A stretch of 43,337 nt of DNA from assembly GCA_944350115.1 (NCBI GenBank), contig CALVNZ010000006.1, positions 1 to 43,337 on the forward strand, read 5' to 3'. The notes under the pieces are model-generated. The model was given only the letters and a program-made list of their open reading frames with translations. It was not told the DNA's origin and ran no database searches. The stretch's first letter is position 1. The number at the start of each line of letters is the position of its first letter. Below, in pieces: positions 17,097-24,825 of this stretch. The position numbers were made by a program, and so were the translations under genes. The DNA is from an uncultured Clostridia bacterium (GTDB lineage Bacteria > Bacillota > Clostridia > Christensenellales > UBA1242).

Positions 17097-18686
17097 ATGA
17101 GCATAACAACATTATGTGCTGTTGTGACTCCTGCGATTGCCGTTGTAATTGCATTAGCATGCTTCGCCGTCGGAATAGGCGGGGGCATAGGATTGTATAA
17201 ATTAATTGCAACAAAAAAACTCGGTAAATCGAAATCGAACGCTGTTCGTATTATCGAAGAGGCATACGCAGAAGCCAAAACAATAAAAAAGGAAGCCTCT
17301 TTAGAGGCAAAAGAAGCCAGTCATAAATATCGTGAAGATGTTGAAAATGAATTAAAAGAAAGACGGGCAGAAATTCAAAAGTCAGAAGACAGACTTTCTG
17401 AAAGAGAAAAGTTCATCGAAAACAAAGAACTTACTCTTGATAGAAAAAGCGAACAAATTGAAAGTGAAAAACAAAAAATCACAGAAGATCGCGAAAAGCT
17501 GGCAAAAGAAATTGAACAGCAATCTCAAATAAAACAAGACATGCTGTCAGCACTTGAAAAAATAAGCGGTATGAAAAAACAAGAGGCAAAAGATTTGCTT
17601 ATTGCAAACATGACTGATGAAGCAAAAAAAGAAGCTGGAAACATTATTAAAAAAATAGAAGAAGAGGCAAAAGAAGAAGGCGACAGAAAAGCAAGAGACA
17701 TCGTTGCAAGTGCTATTCAAAAATGTGCGACTGATCTTTCAACTGAAATGACCGTTTCAGTTGTACCATTGCCAACCGATGAAATGAAGGGGCGTATTAT
17801 TGGAAGAGAAGGAAGAAACATTCGTGCAATTGAAAGTGCAACAGGAGTTGAATTGATTGTCGATGACACACCTGAAAGTATAACCGTTTCTTCGTTTGAT
17901 CCTATAAGAAGGGAAATCGCAAGATTAAGTCTAGAAAAACTTATTGTAGATGGAAGAATTCACCCAACAAGAATTGAAGAAATAGTTGAAAGAATGACCA
18001 AAGAAGTTGACAAAACAATCAAAGAAGCAGGTGAAAACGCATGTGAAGAAGTTGGAATTTTTAACTTGCATCCAGAAATAATCAAAGTTTTAGGAAGGCT
18101 TAAATTTAGAACAAGTTATGGTCAAAACGCTTTAAAGCACAGCATAGAAACGGCAATTATTGCAGGGCAAATTGCCACAGAGCTTGGTGCTGATGCAAAA
18201 ATAGCAAAACGCGGTGGTCTTTTGCATGATATTGGAAAAGCTTTGGATCATGAAATTGAAGGAACCCATGTTCAAATTGGCGTTGATTTAGCAACTAAAT
18301 ACAAAGAAAATCCTGCTGTAATCCACTGCATCGAAGCCCACCACTTTAATGTAGAATTTAAGTCAGTTGAAGCAGTTATAGTTCAAATAGCAGATGCGAT
18401 TTCAAGCACACGGCCAGGAGCAAGACGCGAAAGTTTTGAAAACTACATCAAGCGTTTGCAACAACTTGAAGAAATTTCAAACAGCTTTAAAGGTGTTGAT
18501 AAAGCATATGCTGTTCAAGCTGGAAGGGAAGTTAGAATTATTGTCAAACCTGAAGAAATTTCTGACAATGATGCTATGTTCCTAGCAAAAGATATTGCAA
18601 AGAGAATTGAAGACGAAATGCAATATCCAGGTCAAATTAAAGTTAACGTTATAAGAGAATCACGATTTAGTGAAACTGCAAAATAA
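17097..18686 (+). CDS. rny: Ribonuclease Y
   Basis: RNase Y is a membrane-anchored endonuclease that starts mRNA decay in Firmicutes. The 529-residue product has an N-terminal membrane helix (about residues 8-36, VVIALACFAVGIGGGIGLYK), a long charged coiled coil (about 45-200), and a KH domain with GRIIGREGRNIRAIES (about 232-247). The HD domain follows, with GGLLHDIGKALDHE (His-Asp near 377) and HHFNVEF. The C-terminal block QYPGQIKVNVIRE is typical. Length and order agree with the family. AAAGGGG precedes the ATG, and a strong terminator follows. Confidence 0.97.
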   Translation: MSITTLCAVVTPAIAVVIALACFAVGIGGGIGLYKLIATKKLGKSKSNAVRIIEEAYAEAKTIKKEASLEAKEASHKYREDVENELKERRAEIQKSEDRLSEREKFIENKELTLDRKSEQIESEKQKITEDREKLAKEIEQQSQIKQDMLSALEKISGMKKQEAKDLLIANMTDEAKKEAGNIIKKIEEEAKEEGDRKARDIVASAIQKCATDLSTEMTVSVVPLPTDEMKGRIIGREGRNIRAIESATGVELIVDDTPESITVSSFDPIRREIARLSLEKLIVDGRIHPTRIEEIVERMTKEVDKTIKEAGENACEEVGIFNLHPEIIKVLGRLKFRTSYGQNALKHSIETAIIAGQIATELGADAKIAKRGGLLHDIGKALDHEIEGTHVQIGVDLATKYKENPAVIHCIEAHHFNVEFKSVEAVIVQIADAISSTRPGARRESFENYIKRLQQLEEISNSFKGVDKAYAVQAGREVRIIVKPEEISDNDAMFLAKDIAKRIEDEMQYPGQIKVNVIRESRFSETAK

Positions 18687-18696
18687 CAAAAAAAAG

Positions 18697-18727
18697 AAAG
18701 CCTTAATTGATATGTTAAGGCTTTTTT
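18697..18727 (+). terminator. Intrinsic terminator after rny
   Basis: AAAGCCTTAA (18697-18706), 8-base loop, TTAAGGCTTT (18715-18724), T-run to 18727. Confidence 0.88.
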
Positions 18728-18731
18728 ATTC

Positions 18732-18775
18732 TAAAACACCTCTTAACGAATAGAATACTAAAAAGGGGTGTTTTA
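18732..18775 (+). promoter_or_regulatory. Hairpin that would bury the ribosome-binding site of the next gene
   Basis: TAAAACACCTC (18732-18742) can pair with GGGGTGTTTTA (18765-18775): 11 pairs including one wobble, loop 22 bases. The right arm contains the Shine-Dalgarno GGGG and reaches the AUU start codon. It may be a translational switch or a second, weak terminator after rny. Confidence 0.5.
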
Positions 18776-19362
18776 TTTTAGAAGCAATCAGCAATTATTT
18801 TGGGGAATATGTTTTTCTTGCTGTTATTTTAATTGCGTTAATTCCAGGGTTAGAGGGAAGAATAGCCATTCCTTTTGCATTGTCAGTTTCAATACTTGAA
18901 AATAATGTTTTGCCTGCTTGGGCTGCATTTTTATGTGCCTTTGTGGGTAGTCTAATTCCATGCTTACCTGTGATGATCTTAACTAGAAAAATTAAAAACA
19001 GGTTTATAACGGGTTTTATTCAATCAAGATACAACAAAAACTTAACAAAACTTTCTTTAAAGCAAACAACAGTCAAAAAGCTTTTGTTGTTAAGTTTGTT
19101 TGTTGCTATTCCGTTGCCACTGACAGGTGTATGGTCGGGAAGCATTATAGCTGGTGCAACGAATTTAAAATATTGGCAATGTTTTACAGCAATTGCAATT
19201 GGAAGTTTAATTGCATGTTCAATCATTTTGCTGGTTTGTTTATGTTTTGAAGGTATGTCTATTTATATTTTATACTTTTCTTTAATGTTGCTAGGTGCTT
19301 TTTTGTTATTTGAAATTATTAAGATTATTATAAATAAAATAAAAAGAAAAAACGCGTCTTAA
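18775..19362 (+). CDS. Small multidrug-export family membrane protein (probable AUU start)
   Basis: The protein belongs to the COG2426 / Sm_multidrug_ex membrane family; substrate unknown. Family members begin with a helix followed by a P-x-x-E-x-R-x-A-I-P motif. Here that motif, IPGLEGRIAIPFALS, lies before the first standard start codon (TTG at 18880), so the true start is upstream. The frame is closed by TAG at 18751, and no ATG, GTG or TTG exists in between. ATT at 18775 has AAGGGGTG six bases upstream and gives 195 residues starting ILEAISNYFGEYVF. Four or five hydrophobic helices follow (including LIPCLPVMIL and the C-terminal LLGAFLLFEIIKIII). An ATG-to-ATT mutation is the alternative explanation. 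Confidence 0.75.
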   Translation: MLEAISNYFGEYVFLAVILIALIPGLEGRIAIPFALSVSILENNVLPAWAAFLCAFVGSLIPCLPVMILTRKIKNRFITGFIQSRYNKNLTKLSLKQTTVKKLLLLSLFVAIPLPLTGVWSGSIIAGATNLKYWQCFTAIAIGSLIACSIILLVCLCFEGMSIYILYFSLMLLGAFLLFEIIKIIINKIKRKNAS

Positions 19363-19386
19363 ACTAATTAATTAATCGCGTTTTTT
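19347..19386 (+). terminator. Terminator at the end of the export-family gene
   Basis: AAAAAACGCG (19347-19356) pairs with CGCGTTTTTT (19377-19386) around a 20-base AT loop. It overlaps the last codons. The reverse strand also ends in T's, so it could stop padR transcription too, though padR ends 65 bases away. Confidence 0.65.
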
Positions 19387-19451
19387 CCTCTAAGATCAAG
19401 CATTACCGCTCAATCTATTATTGTTTTGTGCAGAATATAAAGTTTTATTCA

Positions 19452-21089
19452 TTATTTCCAAAACTTTTTATAAGCATAAATTTGTGAGTAATAAATTCCT
19501 ATCGTTCCACATCCTGCGGCATAAATTGGAACTAAAATAGTAGAAAAATATGTTCCAACTTGATCAAATGCAGCACCACAAGCATAATTAAGCAAGAAAA
19601 TCAAAGCAACGAACAATGCAAACAAACTCCAAACTATAACTGGATGCCACATCTGTTTCGGCACTTTGCTGACAGAAGTTTTATAATTATAGTAGCTGTA
19701 AACAACATAAATCAAAGCGAAAATAGGGAAGAGATAATAAACAAAATTTGTTGAAGCCGTTGTTAAATTACATAAACTAAAAATCAAATACATTAAACCA
19801 CATCCAACCCCAATTAGCCCAAAAACAAACAAACTAACATAAAAGTTTAATAAATTTGTGTTATGGCGCGGTCTTGCTTCAGGGCGTTCATAAACCTTAA
19901 AATCTACGCCTTGTGACTGGTAATATGAAGAAAGCTGATCATAATCTTCAAAATCTTCATCCATTTGTTTTTCTGGTTCTTTCTTAACTTCTGCTTTGGC
20001 ATAAAGGCTTTCAATTTTTGATCTGACATCACTACATGTTGGATCAACAGCCACATTTCTTTTTGGAGCAGGAAGTTTTTTATCATAATTTGATGATGGT
20101 AAAGTGATGTTAAGTCTTGGTGGTTCAATACGTTTTGGCTTTGGAATAAATTCATCTGGCAGTCTGTCAGTTATAAACACACCATCATCTTGTTTTACTT
20201 CAACAATTTCTTTATCAACATTCTCATTTTCTTCACTCAAAGCGTTTTGTAAAGCGTTATAAGTTTTAAAATCTCGCTTTATTTCTTGATAGTGACCTTC
20301 TTTAGATTGCAATAAAGCAGTTTTTAATTCTGTCAAATCCTGCTCTTGTTGCGATGTAGATTTAGCAATGGAAGGGGATATCGCAAGTTCAATTTGATTT
20401 TCTGTGTAACTTCTTTTATTTTTATTTCTAGAAAAATCACGAGATGCATTGTAAAGTCTTCTGTTATATTCTGCTGAATCAATTGTTGAAATATTGGTTG
20501 TTTCTTTTGCAGGTTCGACTGTTTCAACTTCTTGCTCTTCTTCTTTTTCTTCTTCAATTTCTTGAATTAATGGAGGAATGTTTTCCTTTTCAATAGGGAA
20601 GTCTTCCTCTTTTTCTTCATCAAAAACAGATTCTTGTTTTGTTTCTAGGGATTGTGTTGATGATTCTTCCTCGTCGTCTGCAATAGCAAAATAATCATCA
20701 TAATCATCACTTTTTTCTATTTCATCTTCTTCATCATATTTCGAAACAAATTCTTCTTTTGTTTCTTGAACAACAGGTTTTTCTTCTTTTATGGTTTCTT
20801 TAACAACATTGAGTCCGCCAAAATCTTGTTTTAAATTTTCCAAAGCTTTGCGACCGGCTTCGGTGATGCTGGAATAAGAGCATTTTGGCCCTTTGTTGCT
20901 TTCTTTTAAATAAGACGATATGTATTTTAACTCTTTCATACGATTAATGTTAGAATACAAGCTTGGAAGTTTTATTTCTCTTCCATATCGTTTTTGAATT
21001 TCATCAATAAGTTCAAGCCCATACATATCTCTTTCACTTAAACAGGAGAGAATCATGTATGACAATTGTCCTTTTGCTAAAACTTCCAT
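19452..21089 (-). CDS. Membrane-anchored PadR-family regulator with long acidic linker
   Basis: The N terminus (residues about 1-95) is a PadR winged helix: LAKGQLSYMILSCLSERDMY, GLELIDEIQKRYG, KLPSLYSNINRMKELKYI, SYSSITEAGRKALENL. A long disordered acidic linker rich in Glu, Asp and Lys runs from about 100 to 405. The last 137 residues carry four hydrophobic helices (about 415-441, 448-468, 482-505, 515-538). PadR proteins are normally about 110-190 residues and soluble, so this 545-residue architecture is unusual. I use ATG 21089 with GAGGGTG six bases upstream; a GTG at 21098 lies inside the Shine-Dalgarno. The gene has its own promoter and an upstream palindrome. Targets and signal are unknown. 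Confidence 0.85.
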   Translation of the reverse strand: MEVLAKGQLSYMILSCLSERDMYGLELIDEIQKRYGREIKLPSLYSNINRMKELKYISSYLKESNKGPKCSYSSITEAGRKALENLKQDFGGLNVVKETIKEEKPVVQETKEEFVSKYDEEDEIEKSDDYDDYFAIADDEEESSTQSLETKQESVFDEEKEEDFPIEKENIPPLIQEIEEEKEEEQEVETVEPAKETTNISTIDSAEYNRRLYNASRDFSRNKNKRSYTENQIELAISPSIAKSTSQQEQDLTELKTALLQSKEGHYQEIKRDFKTYNALQNALSEENENVDKEIVEVKQDDGVFITDRLPDEFIPKPKRIEPPRLNITLPSSNYDKKLPAPKRNVAVDPTCSDVRSKIESLYAKAEVKKEPEKQMDEDFEDYDQLSSYYQSQGVDFKVYERPEARPRHNTNLLNFYVSLFVFGLIGVGCGLMYLIFSLCNLTTASTNFVYYLFPIFALIYVVYSYYNYKTSVSKVPKQMWHPVIVWSLFALFVALIFLLNYACGAAFDQVGTYFSTILVPIYAAGCGTIGIYYSQIYAYKKFWK

Positions 21090-21109
21090 ATTTTTCACCC
21101 TCTATTTTG

Positions 21110-21139
21110 ATTATACATTTTTAAAACGGGGGATGTCAA
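21110..21139 (-). promoter_or_regulatory. Sigma-A promoter of the PadR gene
   Basis: On the minus strand TTGACA (21139-21134; read as TGTCAA on plus), 18 bases, TATAAT (21115-21110). The Shine-Dalgarno and ATG follow within about 20 bases. Confidence 0.85.
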
Positions 21140-21149
21140 CAAAAATAGG

Positions 21150-21173
21150 GGGTATTATGAAGACATAATACCC
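21150..21173. promoter_or_regulatory. Perfect palindrome upstream of the PadR promoter, candidate operator
   Basis: GGGTATTATG (21150-21159), AAGA, CATAATACCC (21164-21173): a 10-bp perfect inverted repeat about 10 bases upstream of the -35 box. PadR proteins often bind such palindromes and control themselves; binding here is inference. Confidence 0.5.
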
Positions 21174-21199
21174 AAAAATTTTGTGCGTTTTTACACCTA

Positions 21200-21235
21200 T
21201 ATCTCTGCGTAAAAGACAGCTTTTACGCAGAGATA
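21200..21235. repeat. 16-bp perfect hairpin between the 319-residue gene and padR
   Basis: TATCTCTGCGTAAAAG (21200-21215), loop ACAG, CTTTTACGCAGAGATA (21220-21235). No T-run follows directly on either strand. It may end or process the serS transcript (minus strand), or be a regulatory site. Confidence 0.7.
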
Positions 21236-21262
21236 AGCACATAATACTTGCTTTTTTTCATA

Positions 21263-21287
21263 TATTATGTTATTTTTATATAACTTA
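21263..21287. repeat. AT-rich palindromic element, copy B (imperfect)
   Basis: TATTATGTTATTTTTATATAA then CTTATT, related to the elements at 33221 and 42939, with a shifted right arm. It lies 24 bases downstream of the end of the 319-residue gene. Confidence 0.5.
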
Positions 21288-21310
21288 TTTTTAAACAATA
21301 AAATTTATTT

Positions 21311-22270
21311 TTATTCTTTTATTTCGTTTATGTTGTTTAAAATTTTTGACAAAATCACCAAATTTGATTTAACTGCTTTTTCTTTGTCAAGTGTTATGTC
21401 AGGATTTAAAATGCTTTTAAATTTTGAAACATTTGAAAGATTTAAGTAATTTATAATTTTAACAAACACCGAATAAATATCTTCTCCACCAAACAATTCG
21501 TCTGGAGTGTTGTATAAAAGACTTTCAATATAAATTTGATTTGGTAAAATATAAGATCTGGAAGAATTCCTAAAAAGTGCATTCATAATTTTTATCATTT
21601 TAACAAAATTATATCCAACTCTTTCAAATTTATCGCTTACCATTTTTGCTCTATTATCAAAATTGATTTTATAAAATCCTTTTCTTTTGCTTATAAAAAA
21701 CTTGAAATTGCCATCTTCATACAATGTTGGATAAATAAAGATTTTTGTTTTTGGGCCAAAATCATCAATGCCTATTACTCTTAAAAATCTGCTTTCGTTG
21801 TAAACGATGCTCGTCTCTGACAAATTATGAACCATAGCTAATTGCAAATCTGCAATAAATTTATCTAAATTATATCTTTCTGCATCAAATTTTATTTGTC
21901 CATTTGCGTCCAAATCTTCTTCTTTTTTTCTTTTTTTCTTCTTTTTTTTCTTTGAAGATTTCCATGCAAAAGCCAATCTTTCTTTAAATTTTTTCCACCA
22001 ATCATTATACTGCAAGCAATTTATTTCAATCTGAGGGCTATCAATTCCTAAAAAATAAACATATTCACTTTCCGCGGAAAGACCTCCGTTAAATGTTTCA
22101 TTAACCGGTTGTAAAATCGTTTTATCAAGGCTTACAAAAGGAATAATGTTAGAAAGTTCTGCCACAGCCAAACTACACAAATTTGTGACTTTGTTTTCTG
22201 TCGCTTCAGCAAATTCATCGATTCTTTCTTCTGCGATAGATTCTATTAATTTTCTAGAAATTCCCCTCAT
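21311..22270 (-). CDS. Protein of unknown function, possible degenerate nucleotidyltransferase fold
   Basis: I do not recognise this 319-residue protein. The N-terminal 85 residues are helical and lead into NGGLSAESEYVYFLGID. At about residues 107-118 there is a run of Lys/Arg (KKKKKKKRKKEE) in a loop. The C-terminal part, with LPNQIYIESLLYNTPDELFG, reads like the helical tail domain of OAS/CD-NTase-like nucleotidyltransferases (a pattern of the type lpSyxLExLvynxP). The catalytic GS...DxD motif is not evident, so a dead or very divergent active site is possible. This is weak inference. No signal peptide or membrane helix. It starts with GGGAG six bases upstream, 11 bases after the serS stop, and is surely co-transcribed with serS. 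Confidence 0.8.
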   Translation of the reverse strand: MRGISRKLIESIAEERIDEFAEATENKVTNLCSLAVAELSNIIPFVSLDKTILQPVNETFNGGLSAESEYVYFLGIDSPQIEINCLQYNDWWKKFKERLAFAWKSSKKKKKKKRKKEEDLDANGQIKFDAERYNLDKFIADLQLAMVHNLSETSIVYNESRFLRVIGIDDFGPKTKIFIYPTLYEDGNFKFFISKRKGFYKINFDNRAKMVSDKFERVGYNFVKMIKIMNALFRNSSRSYILPNQIYIESLLYNTPDELFGGEDIYSVFVKIINYLNLSNVSKFKSILNPDITLDKEKAVKSNLVILSKILNNINEIKE

Positions 22271-22281
22271 ATATATCTCCC

Positions 22282-23568
22282 TTAAATTTTAACCTCTATT
22301 TTATCTTTACCACCCATATAAGGTCTTAAAACAGGCGGAATATAAACAGAACCGTCTTCGTTCAAGTGATTTTCCATAAACGCAATAAGCATCCTTGGAG
22401 GAGCAACAACGGTGTTGTTTAATGTGTGTGCAAAAACATTGCCTTTTTCTGTTTTAAATCTAATTCCAAGTCTTCTTGCTTGAGCGTCTGTCAAATTAGA
22501 ACAAGATCCAACTTCAAAATATTTCTTTTGTCTTGGACTCCATGCTTCCACGTCCAAACTTTTATATTTTAAATCTGCCAAATCTCCCGTGCAACAAGCA
22601 AGCGTTCTCACAGGAATCTCCATAGACACAAAGAAATCAACTGTGTTGTGCCAAAGTTCGTCATAAAATTTTTCGCTATCTTCAGGCTTGCAAATAATAA
22701 TCATTTCTTGTTTTTCAAATTGATGTATTCGATAAATGCCACGCTCTTCAATTCCGTGTGCGCCTTTTTCCTTTCTAAAACATGGAGAATAACTCGTCAA
22801 TTTAAGCGGAAGCGATTTCTCATCTAAAATCGTATTCATATATCTTCCAATCATTGAATGTTCGCTAGTTCCAATCAAATACAAATCTTCCCCTTCAATT
22901 TTATACATCATATTGTCCATTTCGTCAAAGGACATAACACCACTTACAACATCACTTCTAATCATAAATGGAGGAATGACATAAGTATATCCACGATCAA
23001 TCATAAAATCTCGTGCATATGTTAAAATCGCAGAATGAAGTCTTGCGACATCTCCAGTTAAATAATAAAAACCTTGTCCACTTGTTCTTCTTGCACTATC
23101 CAAATCAATTCCGCCAAGTTTTTCTAAAATATCAGTATGATAAGGCACATCAAAAGGTTTTGTTTTTGCTTCTAAAAAGGTTTCAAGTTGAACATTTTCT
23201 GTGTCGTCTTTTCCAACCGGAACATCTTTCGCTACAAAGTTTGGAATAGTCATCATAATCTTTTTTACTTTGGCAGAAATCACATTTTCTTCTTCTTCAA
23301 GTTCTGCAATCTTTTTGTTTAAATCTCCAACTTCTTTTTTCGCTTTTTCAGCTTCTTCAAAGTTCTTTTGCGCAACAAATTTGCCTATTTGCGATGATAT
23401 TTGATTTTTTTTACTACGACATTCATCTCCTTCTTTTTTAATCGCACGAAGCTTTTTGTCAAGATCTAAAACTTCGTCAACCAAAGGAAGCTTCTTGTCT
23501 TGAAATTTTCTTTTAATATTTTCTTTTACTAATTCTGGATTGTTTCTTAATATGTTTATATCAATCAT
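22282..23568 (-). CDS. serS: Seryl-tRNA synthetase
   Basis: SerRS charges tRNA-Ser. The 428-residue product begins MIDINILRNNPELVKENIKR. It has the N-terminal tRNA-binding antiparallel coiled coil (about residues 28-105) and the class II catalytic core: motif 2 in the region FRKEKGAHGIEERGIYRIHQ, and motif 3 NTVVAPPRMLIAFMENH. The block VGSCSNLTDAQARRLGIR is typical. AAGGAGCA precedes the ATG. Many Firmicutes serS genes have a T-box leader; here the promoter is about 20-25 bases from the ribosome-binding site and no T-box fits. Confidence 0.97.
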   Translation of the reverse strand: MIDINILRNNPELVKENIKRKFQDKKLPLVDEVLDLDKKLRAIKKEGDECRSKKNQISSQIGKFVAQKNFEEAEKAKKEVGDLNKKIAELEEEENVISAKVKKIMMTIPNFVAKDVPVGKDDTENVQLETFLEAKTKPFDVPYHTDILEKLGGIDLDSARRTSGQGFYYLTGDVARLHSAILTYARDFMIDRGYTYVIPPFMIRSDVVSGVMSFDEMDNMMYKIEGEDLYLIGTSEHSMIGRYMNTILDEKSLPLKLTSYSPCFRKEKGAHGIEERGIYRIHQFEKQEMIIICKPEDSEKFYDELWHNTVDFFVSMEIPVRTLACCTGDLADLKYKSLDVEAWSPRQKKYFEVGSCSNLTDAQARRLGIRFKTEKGNVFAHTLNNTVVAPPRMLIAFMENHLNEDGSVYIPPVLRPYMGGKDKIEVKI

Positions 23569-23591
23569 AGGTTGCTCCTTAACAGAATAAG

Positions 23592-23619
23592 TTTATAACA
23601 TTTGTTAATATTATGTCAA
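23592..23619 (-). promoter_or_regulatory. Sigma-A promoter of serS
   Basis: Minus strand TTGACA (23619-23614), 16 bases, TATAAA (23597-23592). The short leader excludes a T-box. Confidence 0.7.
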
Positions 23620-23705
23620 ATAAATTGCAATTTTAAAACAATATAGTTTGGTTCAGTTGTGTCTGTTATGTTATAATAGCCACAATATATTGTGTTGCAA
23701 TTTGA

Positions 23706-23734
23706 TTTACAATTTTATTTTAATATAGTATAAT
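23706..23734 (+). promoter_or_regulatory. Sigma-A promoter of the Xer recombinase gene, leaderless geometry
   Basis: TTTACA (23706-23711), 17 bases, TATAAT (23729-23734); ATG at 23741 is six bases after the -10 and has no Shine-Dalgarno. A 14-bp perfect palindrome CACAATATATTGTG (23681-23694) lies just upstream. Confidence 0.75.
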
Positions 23735-23740
23735 AAAAAT

Positions 23741-24769
23741 ATGAAAAGTTTAAATTATTTTGAAAAGAGAGATTTGACTAATCAAAAAAAGATAGGAAAA
23801 ATTGTTTCAGATTTGCCTGAATTTGTTTATGATTATTTCATCGGCATTGAAAACAATTCTTCGTCACTAACAAGAAGAAATTATGCTATGGACCTAAACA
23901 TCTTTTTTGATTTTTTAACTCAAATTTTACACAAAAATAAAAATGAAATTTCACTTCAAGACATTGATAAATTGCGTTCAACACAAATTGAACAATATCT
24001 CTCCTACTTAAATTATTATGAAAACGACGGCAAAATAAACAAAAATGGCGAAAGAGGAAAAGCTAGAAAACTTGCTGCGGTCAGAAGTCTTTTCAAATAT
24101 CTTTTTAACCATGATTTAATTTCATCAAATGTGGCAAGCAAAGTCCCAACCCCAAAACTCCACAATAAAGAAATTATCAGACTTGAAAAAGATGAGGTTT
24201 CTCGAATGCTTGACGCTGTCAATTCAAACAACACTTTTTCAAAACGTCAAAAAGCATACAACCACAACACGTTGGAAAGAGACAATGCCATCGTAACTTT
24301 GTTTTTAGGCACAGGAATTCGTATTTCAGAATGTGTGGGGCTCAATATAACAGACTTTGACTTTTCGCAAAATGCTTTTAAAGTAACAAGAAAAGGCGGA
24401 AATCAAACTGTTCTTTATTTTTCAGAAGAAGTAGCAGATGCTTTGAAAACATGGTTAAAAAAGCGAGCCACACTCGATTTGCCAGACGAAGAAAAAGCTA
24501 TGTTTATATCATTGCAAAAAAAGCGTATATCTGTTAGGGCTGTTGAAGATTTAGTTAAAAAATTTGCAAAAGAAGCAACCCCTTTAAAAAAGATATCTCC
24601 GCATAAATTACGTAGCACTTTTGGCACAAATTTATATAGAGAAACAAAAGACATTTACATTGTGGCAGACGTTTTAGGACATAAAGACGTTAACACCACA
24701 AAAAAACATTATGCGGCAATAAGCGAAGACATGAGAAAATCAGTCGCAGATAAAATTAAATTAAATTAA
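23741..24769 (+). CDS. Tyrosine recombinase, XerC/XerD family
   Basis: A 342-residue site-specific recombinase, probably the chromosome-dimer resolvase or one of a pair. The N-terminal SAM-like DNA-binding domain spans about residues 20-150. The catalytic set is complete: Arg in GTGIRISECVGL, Lys in TRKGGNQ, H-x-x-R in SPHKLRSTFGT, His in LGHKDVNTT, and the Tyr nucleophile in KKHYAA. There is an N-terminal extension of about 20 residues compared with XerC, and the C terminus DKIKLN runs into a pentanucleotide repeat. The start has no ribosome-binding site and is likely leaderless. No phage genes are nearby, so a housekeeping role is favoured over an integrase role. Confidence 0.88.
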   Translation: MKSLNYFEKRDLTNQKKIGKIVSDLPEFVYDYFIGIENNSSSLTRRNYAMDLNIFFDFLTQILHKNKNEISLQDIDKLRSTQIEQYLSYLNYYENDGKINKNGERGKARKLAAVRSLFKYLFNHDLISSNVASKVPTPKLHNKEIIRLEKDEVSRMLDAVNSNNTFSKRQKAYNHNTLERDNAIVTLFLGTGIRISECVGLNITDFDFSQNAFKVTRKGGNQTVLYFSEEVADALKTWLKKRATLDLPDEEKAMFISLQKKRISVRAVEDLVKKFAKEATPLKKISPHKLRSTFGTNLYRETKDIYIVADVLGHKDVNTTKKHYAAISEDMRKSVADKIKLN

Positions 24770-24800
24770 ATTAAATTAAATTAAATTAAATTAAATTAAA
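24756..24800. repeat. Pentanucleotide microsatellite, nine TTAAA units
   Basis: Nine perfect tandem copies of TTAAA begin within the last codons of the Xer gene, pass the stop codon (24767-24769), and end at the stem of the shared terminator. Every frame of the repeat contains TAA within a few codons, so copy changes can alter at most the last residues. Confidence 0.95.
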
Positions 24801-24825
24801 GCCTAGGCAAAAACCTAGGCTTTTT
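24798..24825. terminator. Bidirectional terminator between the Xer gene and spoIVB
   Basis: AAAGCCTAGG (24798-24807), loop CAAAAA, CCTAGGCTTT (24814-24823). T's follow on the plus strand, and A/T-rich repeat with T's on the minus strand. It ends convergent transcripts of both genes. Confidence 0.85.

Noticed and set aside
23569..23740. Possible T-box before serS
   Set aside because: The serS promoter at 23592-23619 leaves a leader of only about 20 bases, and no T-box sequence or terminator is present.
23741..24769. Phage or island integrase
   Set aside because: No phage genes, tRNA target or attachment repeats lie nearby; flanking genes are core, so a Xer housekeeping role is more likely.
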